Source: Enoplolaimus lenunculus (taxonomy: Eukaryota; Nematoda; Enoplea; Enoplida; Thoracostomopsidae). From it: 64,000 bases of DNA. The stretch spans positions 62,001-126,000 of the forward strand of contig JASANG010004000.1 in the NCBI GenBank assembly GCA_030248215.1, read 5' to 3'. Both the position numbers and the translations under genes were made by a program. Positions 1 to 12,599 of the stretch are shown one piece after another. Each line of letters begins with the position of its first letter. Within the stretch, counting starts at the first letter, position 1. The notes under the pieces are model-generated. The model was not told the DNA's origin. It ran no database searches and saw nothing but the letters and a program-made list of their open reading frames with translations.

Positions 1-86
1 GATGGGCAGGCCCATATCCTTGACATGGACAGTTAATTCAGTACATTTTGCTCAATAAAACGAACAATTGGACATGAATGAATAGT

Positions 87-229
87 GGCCTACGTATAGA
101 ACATGGCCGGAACAGTGGTATAAGCATATTCCTAAGTCTACGCCTAAGCAAAAAACAATCCAGAGATCAAACTTATTCTATTGCAGTCGCACGCAAAAAC
201 GTTCCGCTCCTGATCTATTTACACGGGCC
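87..229 (+). mobile_element. Family A element with CCTAAG core
   Basis: Starts GGCCTACGTATAGAACA and ends in GATCTATTTACACGGGCC; inside are CCTAAGTCTACGCC and the conserved sub-terminal GCAAAAACGTTCCGC. A short MITE-like unit with imperfect inverted ends and a telomere-like core. Confidence 0.75.
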
Positions 230-769
230 TCAATAGGTATGCCAAACGTGCCAGAAGTGTTAGCTTTGTATATAATTATCGTATAACACATATATTCGTA
301 ATATTAAATTAAAATTTGTGCTAAACTGAAGCTGAAGAAGTTGAATCCTGGCTCGTGTACATATTTGTCACATGTAAAGGTTAATGCTTCATAGCAGTCG
401 TGGCGAAAATGCAAAAAATAATGGTAAAACGGCGTTTTGGTGATTGCTGAAATCGATTTCTTATAAGCAATTAATTTTAGCTTTTCACTGCTTGAATACT
501 CAAAAATGTTATGAAATATGCTGTATGAAACGCGAAAAGAGTTTAAAATAACGTTTTATTTTTGACGATATTCGTCAGGTTGGCAAGGGCTTGGGCAAAG
601 CTATTAGACCTTTTTGTAAACCTAAGGTATAGCTTAAGCTTGAATGTAGAGAGACAGTGCACAAGAGCCGTTTGTATTTCAATATTTCGCTGTTCCTTTA
701 GTTGTTGCCTGATCCTTTAAGGGCGACTAAATAACTAGTACCACGTTTATCAGTTGCCGAAGACAAGTG

Positions 770-905
770 AGGCATATTTTGAGTGTCGCGTTTTTTCATT
801 TGATGACGTCCGGTGGCGTCCGTCACTGTGTATCACGGTGCGACATCGTACGCTAATTTCGTACGTACATCACCGCATGGCGCCTGACGGAGGCACGCAA
901 CAAGT
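770..905. repeat. Family G repeat, short copy
   Basis: GACGTCCGGTGGCGTCCGTC, CGGTGCGACATCGTACGC and GCATGGCGCCTGACGG. Confidence 0.55.
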
Positions 906-1039
906 ATGGCGCCGACCTTCGTTTGGGTCTCTATTCTCAATTCTACATCACTGTAAATTTCATTGAGTTGATTTTAACTGTGAATGAGTTGAATTCACTC
1001 AGAGGTCCTAGCTCTGAATTATGTCCTTCAGAACTCAGA

Positions 1040-1262
1040 ATTCTGAAATTCCAGTTTCGGTAGAATTACTGCCGGTGGTTCCGGAGATTTCGGTAATGAA
1101 ATTTTGCATTACAGAATTTATTTGTTTGGTGCGTTTCGTTTGAACATTAGGTACAAACCAAAGTATTTGCAACACCTTACAGATATTTGGTAAAATTAGC
1201 AAACATCGTTTTAATAAACCTAATTTTGCCTCACTTCCGGCTGGACCTCCGGCTCCGGAAAA
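1040..1262. repeat. Family H repeat (TTCCGGAGATTTCGG / CCTCCGGCTCCGG)
   Basis: Shares TTCCGGAGATTTCGGTA, an AT-rich centre with GGTAAAATTAGCAAA and a GC-rich end GACCTCCGGCTCCGG with copies at 4030, 6611, 11400 and 61050. Confidence 0.55.
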
Positions 1263-1466
1263 TTTTGTTGGCCTCCATCTCCGTCGTTTTTCACCTCATG
1301 TTGCGCTGCTGCTTGCAGCCAATCACAATCATTTTACAATGAATACGGTCTTCAACATACAGTTGCTGGATAAGCCATGGCTTGAGGATAAATTCCGCGC
1401 AAATACACGTTAGTCCAGTTTGAATTTGAGCAGGACATCGAAGCAAGATTAATCTAAAAGGGCTGT

Positions 1467-1630
1467 TGTACATTCTTTTTCTCCACATAAGCTTAGGCTT
1501 AGGGATAGGTCAAGGTGTGCCGACGCCTAAGTAAAAGCCTAAACTTCAGTGTCATCCATCCTTTTTCTTCTAGTGTCTAAGCTTAAGTCCAAGTCCAAGC
1601 TTTAACCATAAATGTGAGGAGAAAGTGTAC
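1467..1630. mobile_element. Family K inverted-repeat element with TTAGGC core
   Basis: GTACATTCTTTTTCTCCACA at the left and ATGTGAGGAGAAAGTGTAC at the right are inverted copies; inside are CTTAGGCTTAGGG and CCTAAGTAAAAGCC. Different ends from family A but the same type of core. Just downstream of the small hypothetical gene. Confidence 0.65.
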
Positions 1631-1666
1631 CTAAGGCAATTCAGGTTTTGAACTCAAATTCAAACT

Positions 1667-2269
1667 TTACTCTTCAGTTTCATCAGTTTCACTGGCAATG
1701 GTTCGTTTTTCAAGCTCATCGCCGACGCCTTTCATCACAAAATCTGTCGCCCGGCCGGCCGGCTGATTCTCGGTAAATTTTGCAGGCCTGATATACCCCC
1801 GGGCCGTTCTCGGGTCTCTAAATTTCAAGGTTGCGCCACGTTGACAGCGGCGTATTCTGGATGCAATATCTCGTTCAAATTGTGCTATTTTTGATTCAGT
1901 TTGTTTGAATATGTTCATTACGTTATCCATCGCTTTGTTATCGTATGTTTGCAACAGTTCGTGGGATTTTGCCTTAGTAGGGGTTTTGTCACCTGGAGTC
2001 GAATAAAACTTTGATTTTTGAGGACCGCCGCCATTTGCATCGTGAGTTAGGGGGCCAAAGTCTCGGCTTAACTTGCGTCTCGCGCTACGGACTATTTTTG
2101 TCCATGGCGTGCCTGAGGTTTGAATCGGAGTAAGAGGTAGTGAAGTGCTAAATTGGTCAGGTTCTGGTTCGCGAACGTACTTCCAGTAACCTTTGAAATT
2201 GAGGCCTGTTTTCGCCCCGACACGCTCTTTGATCTCACCGGTAACCGAGTTTACGGCGTACTCTGACAT
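1667..2269 (-). CDS. Hypothetical intronless gene, 200 residues
   Basis: This is the longest unbroken reading frame outside the three assembled genes. It starts at ATG 2269 and ends at 1667. The protein is hydrophilic and basic (many Lys/Arg, motifs such as WTKIVRSARRKLSRDFGPL and FRDPRTARGYIRP) with an acidic tail (ETDETEE). It has a balanced amino-acid composition, no signal peptide, no membrane segment and no cysteine pattern. The local sequence is more GC-rich than its surroundings, as for the exons of the other genes. I do not recognise the family. It could be a single exon of a larger gene or a retroposed copy; no poly(A) tract or splice partner is obvious. Confidence 0.5.
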   Translation of the reverse strand: MSEYAVNSVTGEIKERVGAKTGLNFKGYWKYVREPEPDQFSTSLPLTPIQTSGTPWTKIVRSARRKLSRDFGPLTHDANGGGPQKSKFYSTPGDKTPTKAKSHELLQTYDNKAMDNVMNIFKQTESKIAQFERDIASRIRRCQRGATLKFRDPRTARGYIRPAKFTENQPAGRATDFVMKGVGDELEKRTIASETDETEE

Positions 2270-4027
2270 TGTGAAACCTACAATGGATGTGGAGTATTTA
2301 CCCGCATGAATATTTACTATTTTATTTGAAATCTAATTTCAAGCTAAAATTTCAACCTCAAGGGTTTGAGAGTTGAGCGCAACCGTGATCTGTATCGTTA
2401 ATGTTTTTTATACAGCTTACACGGAGAACATTTAATAGTTAAACACTGCCGTGCTATAAATTTAGATATCTCAGTTGGCACCGACTCGTAGAATGGTATT
2501 AAATTACATAGCTAATAAACCATTTAAAAGTTTTGTTAAAACCTGCTTTTTGAACTTGTTTTGCGACATATATATGACCATTTAACAATTCAAGAATTGC
2601 TCCAAAGATGCACACAAAATGACCAAATAGTCGAAAGGTGGCCTCTTATACACCACCAAATTTCAGATTGAATAAGCACATAAGTCGAATAGGTTTTACC
2701 TTCGGACCTAAATTCATGGTAAAAGGGTCCAGCCAAGTTTACCTAACGGCATAAACCGCCAATGGTGATATCGGACTTGGTTTGCGATCCGTAAGTTCAT
2801 TGAAAACAACGGTGTATAGTAAACTTCGTCAATAACATAGACCTTTTTCAACGGATGGCACTCAACCGGTAACCGGGTAAGATCAAGGCGCACACAGCCG
2901 GGCGGGATATGACCGCAGACCCAGCGCGTTGGTGGCGCAATGGTTAACTCGATTGATTTTTGAGTTTGCAAGATACGGTGCTGAAAAATTAATTTTGTGC
3001 CATTTTATGCTTTTCATTGCAAGCTTAAGCATTGATATTATATCCTATCGGCATAATATATACCAAAACCTAAGTATTTCGAAAACTATTTGGAAAGTGT
3101 ACAAACGCCCAATTTTGACTAAAATTTAATTCCGTACGCGACGAATGCCAGCACTGTAAAATTTGAAAGCTATCGTAGACTTCCCGCACAATTAATGTCG
3201 AGACTAGATTGGATCGTAGGCTCAAGTTCAACTTTAGATAAAATCTAACGCAAAGTCTTAGGTAAAACTTTTCGGATTCTCATCCCTAAGCCTGAACCTA
3301 AGCCTCAACCTGCGGGAGGATGTGTACAGGATCCTGAAATTTGAGTGAACTTAACTGTGTTAGTTTTTGAGATTTTGAAAAAACTTACGTTTCGTCTTGA
3401 GGTCAATTTTTTACAATAGTACAAGCCTTTTTTTACGTGAATGACCCAAAAGCTAGCGAAACTATTCCGACTAACCGATAGTCTATATACAGTATCGTGT
3501 TTTGGCAACTCATGATTTTCGTCAATCTCGCTAGCAACTTGATCTAATTGGTGTTTGACTGCGTCCGAACTACAGACTACAGCTTGTGATAGTGGACCAC
3601 ACACTTGATACCACGGTGCACTGCGTAATGCTTTATCGCTTGCACTGCGCTAAAGTAATTGTAACGCAAAAATGTTGCGGCACCGCAGATATGTAGGACA
3701 GGACGTGACCAAAGTCGTATGATTTGAGCGTTTGCGGCCAGTTTTGTTTTAGGTTTAGAATACGGGTAAGGTGTAGAATTTGGTTTAGGCTTAGACTACG
3801 GTAAGATACAAATTCAGGCTACAGCTTAGGCTTTAGGGTTAGTATTATTCTTGAGAATTTTTAATATTCTTCGGTTCGCGTGGCTCCATATTGTGCAGAC
3901 CCAATCAGGTTTACCGAGAAAAAATTGATGGAGCGAAAATTACTGAAATAGTTTGAGTCTTCAAACCTTTCTCTTATAGAACCATACGGTGGTCGATTGG
4001 TATGGTTACAGTATGGCTTGAATAGCA

Positions 4028-4362
4028 CGGTGCAACCGGCGATAAAAAATACTGGAGCCGGAGGTCAACGAAACTTGCCGAAGCCGGAGGTGAGGCGAAA
4101 TTAATTAGTAAAAATGATGGTTAATTTATTAGTTAATTTTAGCCAATATCTACAAAATGTTGTTAAGTTGTTTGGTTTCACGCTAATTTTCTGCCAAATT
4201 TCGGCAATTCTTTCATGAAAATTGTGATAAAAGTCAATCGAAACGCGCTAAACAGATAAATTTAGCAAAATTATACAAAATTTTATTACCGAAATTTCCG
4301 AAACCTCCAGCAAAAATTCGACCGTAGCCGGAAGCGGAGGCAGACCTCCGGTTGTACCCTGT
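4028..4362. repeat. Family H repeat
   Basis: CACGGTGCAACCGGCG at the left and CCGGTTGTACCCTG at the right are inverted; interior TGGAGCCGGAGGTCA and GAAATTTCCGAAACCTCC. The best-delimited copy. Confidence 0.65.
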
Positions 4363-4881
4363 TGGATAGCTATTATATCATCAGTATTAGGAATACAAAA
4401 ATGTGTTAAATTTATCCACTACGCTAAGGAACACACCTTAAATTTGACCACAAAATTTCCGAGCGCATAAAATCTTGCGTCTGGCAAATTTGGTACAATA
4501 ATCGAATAACTGGACAAAATTTGATTTTCAATGTGTCCCAGGTACAAATTATACACCCATGCCGGTTCAAATGCATCGAACAACTCGAACCAGTTTTCAG
4601 GCAAAATTGCATAGTACATAATCTCAAACCAAAACCCACAGGAGCCGATTGTGCATTCAGTTGAAAAGTTTAACAAAAAAATTCAAAACAAGTAAACATT
4701 TAAACTATAAAAAATAATAAAAAAACATAGATTTTTGTACTCTGTATAGAATAAAATACTGTAGTCAAGACTCACATTTACAATGTGTATTTAGTAATTA
4801 GGTATGTAATCCTACTGATAATTTGTCCAGAGAAATGGTTTCTATACTGATATACACCGCTGGAATTTGGCTGCTCTTGTA

Positions 4882-5037
4882 CAGGGCCCGTGCCAAGGGG
4901 GGGGGGCTGGCGGGGCTAAGCCTCTCCTTGAAAAATTTTTGGCTTCAACCTTGCTTGTAAGTTAACAAAAACCCTTGTACGCCCCGCCTGAAAAGTTTTT
5001 AGCCACCCCCTAGCAAGGTGAGCTGGCTACGGGCCTG
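4882..5037. mobile_element. Family C inverted-repeat element
   Basis: CAGGGCCCGTGCCAAGG at the left; GAGCTGGCTACGGGCCTG at the right; the inner part reads CAACCTTGCTTGTAAGT and AAACCCTTGTACGCCCCGCC. About 155 bases and non-coding. Confidence 0.75.
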
Positions 5038-5040
5038 TCT

Positions 5041-5181
5041 TGTACACTTTTCCACACATGTAAGGCTTAAGGCCTCAGTTTAGAAAGGTCTTTAGGCAAA
5101 GGCACGGGCTTAGGTAAGCCTTACTCTAATCCTAATCCTGATCCTAAGCCGATGCCTAAGCGTAAATGCGGAAAATGTGTT
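5041..5181. mobile_element. Family K element
   Basis: GTACACTTTTCCACACATG versus ATGCGGAAAATGTG at the other end; core with CTTAGGTAAGCC and CCTAAGCCGATGCC. It abuts the family C element ending at 5037. Confidence 0.6.
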
Positions 5182-5227
5182 ACAACTTTCAACAGTCAAA
5201 ATGACTGTAGTTGCCTTTAATTCTGTC

Positions 5228-5408
5228 GGCCAATGTTTAGAACAGGGCCGTTACACGTTACACTAGTATAAGCATATTCTTAAGCCTAACCCTAAACCTA
5301 TGCTTTATAATGAGCTTATGCCTAAGCCTAAGCAAAAAGTGTTAAGCTTAAACATACTGTATTGCAGTCCCGCAGAAAAACTTTCCGCCAGTGATCTTTA
5401 TAAGGGCC
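5228..5408 (+). mobile_element. Family A element with CCTAAG core
   Basis: GGCCAATGTTTAGAACAGGG at the left, CAGTGATCTTTATAAGGGCC at the right; the core contains CCTAACCCTAAACC and CCTAAGCCTAAGC. Complete copy. Confidence 0.8.
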
Positions 5409-5846
5409 ATTATATCTAAAGTCACTATGTAAAAAGTGCTTCGAAAAACACAATTATTAGAGGGCTTAAGGTTTCAACTATCCTACTTTGAGCTATCATC
5501 AGTTTAATTTAATTGTCTAATGTATACAAAAGTAAAGCATATACGTGCAAAATCGCTATAATTTTTGCTTGATGTCATAAAATAAGAGTATGCAACTGGA
5601 CACATTTTGTACCAAAAAATGTTTCAATAGCAAGTTGACTGTAGCATATTTCAGTTCAATCTACTTTTAGATATATTATTCCCCGATTTTTCAAATTCTG
5701 AATGCTAAAATTTTCTAAACTATATGCTGACTCTGTTTCAAATTATGAACACAATGTGTATTTTACGTTTTCAACAAAATAGAATCTTAAAAATTAGGTT
5801 TGTTATGTTAGCAACAACGTGAGCTTAAGTTTCAAATAATTGCATA

Positions 5847-6559
5847 CTGTAGCGACCCGAATAAAACGGGATAATAAGAGATGGGTCTCCATTTTGGGTC
5901 CCAACCAATAGGAGTCCGTATCCCTAATACGAGCCCGCAAGCGGATAGAGTCCGTAAACCGTAACTTTAACCAACTGATTACCATCTCGGGAAAGATGCC
6001 CTAAACTATTTTTAGTACTTACTATCTAAAATGAAATAAAACTGGATTAATAAAATAGGCCGAGGCTAAGCTTAGGTTGGGTTTAACGTCAGCCGGCTTC
6101 GGTTTAGCATAGGCCTTATTAATTCTAAGGCTAAGCCGAAGCCCAGGGATAGAAAATAGTACACAGTTGGGTATAGTAGTTACCCAAAATGCGGGTTTTC
6201 CATTTTGAATCCCAAACAATACGATTCCGTATATCTAATAAGGGTTCGTATTAAACGGATATAGTTTCTAAACCCTAATTAGAGTCAATAAATGTCAATT
6301 ATCTCTAATTGTACTGCATAAAGAACTACTGGATCAAATAAAGTTTAGTTCGAAACTTTAAAGCATACTTAAGTTTCAACCTTGAATCATCGATTAAGCT
6401 TTTGGTACAAGAAAATAAACGTTTATTTCAACGGATAGTTGCCATACCGGATATCTATTAGTAACGAAAGGTGGCGGAGGGTGGGTTACGAATAATAGGG
6501 GGTACTCTATGGACAGTTCAAATAAATAAAAGTTCCCCCTCTTATTCGGGTCACTACAG
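5847..6559. mobile_element. Family B composite element
   Basis: CTGTAGCGACCCGAATAAAA at the left and CTTATTCGGGTCACTACAG at the right. The head portion (AGTCCGTATCCCTAATA and relatives) is present twice, about 340 bases apart, with a TTAGG-bearing insert between, so this is two overlapping or nested copies. Confidence 0.75.
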
Positions 6560-6610
6560 TACAAACGAAAGTCTGTCTTCTGCTTCTTTTCAGGCAGAAA
6601 ATCAGAATAT

Positions 6611-6897
6611 ATTGGCTCCGGCTCTTGCACAACTTCCGCTCGATGTACCGACAATCTTGATAGTGAAAGTTTTCGTAGCTCTACAAAAGTTAAAGTTGTA
6701 TTGTTCGGTGCGTTTGGCTTTAACATTTTGTACAATTCTAAGGAATAAGTTGTCTAAATAGAAAATGATCCTAAAACCAAAATTTTTTAACACCACTTTA
6801 GAACTATCTACATTCGATTCACTTGCGGTTCACAGCTCCGGGAAATTTTACTGGCTTCCAGTTCGGACTTTGGTATTTTTCACATCCGGTTGCACCC
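6611..6897. repeat. Family H repeat following a family B copy
   Basis: TTGGCTCCGGCTCTTGC, GTGCGTTTGGCTTTAACAT and TCACATCCGGTTGCACCCT. Confidence 0.5.
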
Positions 6898-7484
6898 TCA
6901 GACACACTTATGGGAATATTTTTTTATAAAATTAACATTAGTACGGGGAAGTAAGTTACCTAGCGCCAATGTTTTTTATTTCAGTCCAAAAAGACTTAAC
7001 TTCTTCACTCTCATAGTAGATTTTGAAAACAATCCAATCTTAAAATCATCCTTACGCTGCTAATTATATATTTCTTATTTTCAGAGGTTGTATTTACGTG
7101 CGATTTAATACATCGCAAACAGTTGTATTTACTGAACTTCAAACAATTTTACTATTAAAAGTGAAAAATATATTGATTTTTACGCTCGTTTTTTTACAAA
7201 TTGTTTTGAATTTTTTTAAGATCTTTAAGTATCATTTTCTTGAGTGTAAAGTGTTTGCTCAAGACTCGCCCGATAGCCGGTGTTATTTGCGTTGACGTAT
7301 CAAGTAAAACAAGTATTGCATGAAACTGAGTCCGAAAAACGAAATATCAGCTTTTAATTGTACTTGTTTATACTGCTGTACATATGTGCAACTCTCACAT
7401 GTGCAAGACTGCTGGTATAAAATACGGGTATGGGGCGTTCCAGCTTTAATAATATAGATTGGCAAACTGCTATAGCAGACTTTA

Positions 7485-7933
7485 CAGTTGTGACCCGAAT
7501 ACGAGTAGGGCGGTAATAAGAAGGGGGTTTCTAATTTTAGTCTCAATCAATAGATGTCCGTATGCCTAATAAGAGTGAGTTAGCGGATAGTGTCCCTAAA
7601 CCCTAATAAGAGTCCAGAAATGTCAATTATTTCTGATTTTAGCGCGTAAATGACTCCAGGAACAAATGAAGCTGATTTCGAAACTTTCAGGCATAGTTAA
7701 GTTTTGAGAGTATATACATTCCTAAGTATAACCTTACATCATCGCCTAAGCTGTTGATACAAGAAAAATAAACGTTTAATTCAATTGATAGTTGTAATAC
7801 CGCATATATATCAGTAACGAAGGGCGCGGAGGGTGGGTGTAAAAATAAATAACAGTCGATAACCAAATATCTGAGGAATACCCTCTGGAGTGGCCAAATA
7901 AATATCAGTCCCCTGTTATTCGGGTCACTACAG
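7485..7933 (+). mobile_element. Family B element
   Basis: CAGTTGTGACCCGAATACGA to TTATTCGGGTCACTACAG, about 450 bases; contains the family's TCCGTATGCCTAATAAGAG, AAATAAACGTTTAATTCAA and GCGGAGGGTGGGT. No protein-coding capacity. Confidence 0.82.
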
Positions 7934-8274
7934 TACTTGAATTGTGTAGTCTGATTGATACAAAACCAGCACCAAAGATAACCTATAATAATTTTAAGTT
8001 TTAAGTGATAACTTTGCGATGAGGTAATTAACGCGAGTGGAAGCCTTCATTTTATTAAAGCTTTGACATCTAAACCTGAGTCTTTTATACATGTAGTGGA
8101 CAGCAAGGCCCGTACAATTTTACAGGCTCATATATGGGCACGACGTTTTTGTTTGCGGACTCTAGGTGTGCAGTTTAATTCTAATAAAATACATGACTTC
8201 AGCATTTTTTGCTATTACACGGTATTACACTTGACATTTTTCGTTGTTGTACTAAATTGAATTTATATCTGGCT

Positions 8275-8660
8275 TCCAACAGGTACTCAATTTGCCGAAA
8301 CAGGAACAGGAATAGGAATTGAATCTGTTTGCAGGAACCGGAACAGGAACAGGAACCGGAATTTGAAATAATTTTTGTCACCGAATAATACTGTTGGGCA
8401 TTTTTAGAAAACTTGCCAAGAAATTGTCTTCAGAGACACTTTATTAACAAAATTAAACTAATTGCAAAAACATTCATTTTGAATCCAGAAATTTTTAAAG
8501 ACAAAGATTCCGGTATTTAAATCGTTATGAATAATTTTCCAAAAAACCGTAAAAATTCCAGTTCTTGCATCTTTGAATGCAGGAACACGAAAATGAACAG
8601 GAGCAGGAATTGAATTTTTGCAGGAATCCCGGCCGAAACAGGAATTTTGAATGAACCCTG
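8275..8660. repeat. Family M: (GGAACA)n-rich inverted element
   Basis: GCCGAAACAGGAACAGGAAT, CAGGAACCGGAACAGG and, at the right, GGCCGAAACAGGAATTTTG with AATGAACCCTG. The opposite-strand copy is at 58396-58510. Confidence 0.55.
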
Positions 8661-9827
8661 ATATATATGTTTATATAGATGTATATACATGTGTTTATAT
8701 GTATATATGTTTCATTATAAAAAATATTAATTAAACATAAGTAAAAAACCGAGTACATAAGACTTTGGTAATTCAGCCGTTGTTTAGCACAAGTTCTAGA
8801 AAGTAGAAATTTCTTCAATCATCTTCCATCTTATGCAAAGAGACGAATTTGACTCAATAGTCACACCACATCAACGGTTTTATCTAACAACCATTTTACT
8901 AATTTTTGCTTAAATGTAAAGTTTTCACATCTCCAAGTTTAAGAAATTACGCCTCAAACAAAATTTTGTCATTCAGTTATGATGATTATATGATTTTTTC
9001 AAAAGTATAATTGTTAAAAATAGTTCGTGCTGGGTTTGAAGTATTAGCTTTAGTCACTATTGAACGCATCTTTTGAACTTGCACGGCTATTAAATCGTTT
9101 AGCAAGTATTACTTATTAAAGTTTTCTCAGATAGTTATCGCTTTGATCGGCAGGAGGCTTACTATTTGTGAGACAATATCGTCGAAACAGAAATTATTTC
9201 GTTTTTGAGAAAAGTCATAAATTCAAAATAGGAAAATTTAAAAAACTTTAAATAACCGCTTGCAAATATTAATACTACTTTGAAAGCATCGGGTGGCAAT
9301 TGGTATTAGTTTAAAATTTTCAAGCGTTACACTTCAATTTCGGTCGAAAATACTATAAATAATACAATTCAGATTAATATATTTAGTTCTTTAGCCAAAT
9401 TGTCAAATATTTGTAGCAACTATTTACAGTTTAATGTTTGGTTTCAAAATTGCAAACTACTGGTACTGCAGTTCTAAAATTGAGCAACGTTGCAGTGGGT
9501 ATGCTTAAACAGTACCTACGCCATCTGTATTCAAGCTAACTTTACTGGCTTACGGTCATAAGCAGTGTTATTTGTTTACGTTCCGCCATAAACAGTCACC
9601 CGAGAGTTTATGACAGGTTTAATGAAATAGACCGAGGCTTAGGTTTAGGCTTCTGTTTAGGCTCATGTTTGCCGTCAACCTCAGTTAAACAAGGGTCTAC
9701 GTAAGCCAATAGGAAATTTATAATTTTACAACTTCTGCAGATGACAAGACGAGCTTTGGTAGGATTTAGAAAAACATGTAGAGGTCAAAAAATTTTCTCC
9801 TTTGCTACAGTCGTTCACAAAAAACTT

Positions 9828-10240
9828 ACTGTAATGAATAAGAGGGGTGAATGATATTTACTCGGCCTCTCCAGAGGGTACTCCCTGTTGCTCGGTTACG
9901 GAATGTTATTTATTTTAACCCGCTCCCCGCCACCCTTCGTTACTGATATATTACATTCGGTATTGCAACTATCCGCTGAGTTAAACGTTTACTTGTCTTG
10001 TATCAAAACCTTGAGCGACAATACAATAATATATTTAGGAATGTACTTTCAAAACTTAAGCATGCTTTAAAGTTTTAAACTAAACTTTATTTGATTCTGG
10101 AGTCATTTATGCTCTACAATTTTTAATTACGGTTTAGGACTCTATCCGCTTACGGACTCTAACTAGGGAACGGGCTTCTATTGATTGGGACTCAAAATGA
10201 AACCCCGTCTTATTACCAAGTCTTATTCGGGTCACTACTG
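9828..10240 (-). mobile_element. Family B element, inverted
   Basis: Starts ACTGTAATGAATAAGAGG, contains CGGCCTCTCCAGAGGGTAC and the CGCCACCCTTCGTTACTGA block, ends TTATTCGGGTCACTACTG. Confidence 0.8.
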
Positions 10241-11163
10241 TGATTAAAATTATACTTTTACATGGGCCTCTTTCTGTAACCAAATGTTGTCTACACCCGT
10301 ATTATTAGCTCCTACGGTATACTGCTTCGTTGATACTTTGTTACACTCATTTTAAGATGAGTAGATTTGTAATTCTGATCCGTTACAGATATGTCCAACA
10401 TCGCCACAGGTGAAACGTTTCATAATTGTTCAAGTTGTAATCCCGTTGTTTATTGTACGTGACGTCTGTGACTTATTACTTTCATGAATATAAATTTCAA
10501 TTTTCTTTATTTTTTCTTTTTTTTCTTTTAAAATTTGATGAAATTGACACAATAATTTGAGTAGACTTTTGATTTTATTAAAATTTCAGGCATCATAATA
10601 ACATCCTTTATTTTTGTATCGTTGCTTTTTTTTCGAGTGACTGTTAATAAATTTACCGTAATGTTTTTTAACGAGAACGTAAAGACGAGTTACTTACCCA
10701 GACAGAGATACAAAATGGTCACATTACTTACGAGTTCAGCTAACAATTTACTCCATAAGAATATTTACTATTTCAGCTGACATATATTATTTCAGGCTAT
10801 TGTTCGGCTCACGCACGCCAATACAGATGTCACATCCGATGAGGAGATTTTGTTCAGCGCATATCTAACAGTTATTATTGGTCAATAGCCCGTACGCCTG
10901 TAAATATGATATAAACGTTAATTTTAGCACTACTAAACCTCAATTTTACCCCTTTTAAGCTATATCTTTAGCTATATGTTTAGGGATGATCCTTAGTAGG
11001 CGTCCACGAAACCATTTACTGATTCTGGTTTTAAATTCAATAAATTTAATATTCAATTTTTGAATTCGAGACATTATCACAAATTGCGCTGTAAAGTGAT
11101 TTGAAAACAAATTTTGGAGCGTTAAAGAGAATAATACTATAACAACCCATATTTTAGAAATTA

Positions 11164-11212
11164 TTAATATTATTATTTTTATTATTATTATTGTTATTAT
11201 CATTATTATTAA
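11164..11212 (+). repeat. ATT-rich microsatellite upstream of the Frizzled-CRD start
   Basis: TTATTATT and ATTATTATT runs immediately upstream of the ATG at 11218, probably 5'UTR or core promoter sequence. Confidence 0.6.
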
Positions 11213-11217
11213 CAAAT

Positions 11218-12514
11218 ATGTTAAAATTGAATCACCTTCTGACATTTTGCTTATCTGGTAAGTGAAAAACTGATTTGTAATAATCAGGTATACTATAACA
11301 TCTTGGGTACAGCCAAGGATTTTGTTTGATGTGAACGATGCAATTCACGTATGTATCACGATACGATCGGAAGTTTTAGCTTCTACTTTGGATATAAAAG
11401 GGACCTACGGATAGGTACGGCTGGCTCCGGGAGAAGTTTTGCCGCAGTTTCCCGCAATTTGGTAGTGAAATTTTTTAAGTAATTTTATATAAGTTTAACC
11501 TTTCAGTTAGTTCGTTTCTAACTTTGTCAAATTTTACTTCGCTTGCAGAGGACGATTCCGATTCCGGTAGAATCTGTTGACGTCTGGTTTGTTATTCAGA
11601 CGAAGGAACTTTTGCAAAGCCACGGGGTAAAATCTGTTTAACGGATGTCCTGAGGGCAAATTTTTTTGTTCACTACTCTCGCTGTCAACATGGTTCAGTA
11701 ACTGTAGAATCACAATTGAAAATGATTTTGGCTACATTCAAAACTTACAAGTTGTTTTCTACTTTCAGCTTCAACAATCTTCGCCGTATGTCGAGCAAAT
11801 ATTGAACCCCTAAACATCACAATGTGCCTACGTCTCGGGTTCAGCCACACATCCCTGCCTAATGTCCAAGGCCACCGTTCCCAACACGAAATCGCAGCTA
11901 TTCTTGAGCCATACACAGATTTAGCAGTCTCTGGCAGGTGTTCGGTAGATTTCAAACGATTTGCCTGCAGCTTATTTGTTCCGTTATGCAGCTCAGAATC
12001 TTGCAACGATATTATTTATTCTCCTTGTCCAGAGCTTTGTCAAAGTGCCCGTAACAGCTGTGAACGCTGGCTGAACGTCCTTGGATTTGATTGGCCAGCG
12101 ATGTTCCTGTGTGAACGTTCCCACGCTCCGGCGGCGACACGATGTCTGAAGTCACTAGACAAAGTCTCGCCGTTTACTACAACAACTTGGAGACCTGCGT
12201 TAGTGACCAATAGGGAATTTGAGCGAAATGAAAATCAGAATTTGGTTGGAGAAATTATCCCTCGTGATCGAGAGCGGAATTTTCGTCAGTTTGGTGATGA
12301 ATTTTTGAGAACAAATAGCAGAATTAAAACAGCCTCTGGTATAAGAGAAGGTAATAAACAGCGAGAGAAAGAAGCGGCAGCTGTACTACGGCGTAGTCTT
12401 CAAAATGTCGCTGTAATATTGCCAGTGAAAACCGGTACCCAAAGTATTAAAGAATTCAATCTAGAAAAACAACTTGGAAAAAACGAAAGGAATAACAACA
12501 ACAACGACAACAGC

Positions 12515-12599
<85 letters not shown>

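Larger units (their letters stand above)
2270..11217. other. Gene-poor stretch before the Frizzled-CRD gene
   Basis: Besides the A, B, C, H, K and M copies listed separately, this stretch holds AT-rich unique sequence with short CCTAAG-like tracts (3270-3310, 3740-3850, 9630-9690) and a TATATGTTTATAT-rich patch at 8650-8715. I find no supportable exon. Confidence 0.6.

Noticed and set aside
3305-3604. Minus-strand frame of 99 residues with exon-like composition in its first half
   Set aside because: A possible donor (CAC then GTAAAA) exists, but no acceptor or partner exon joins it in phase to the ORF at 2269.
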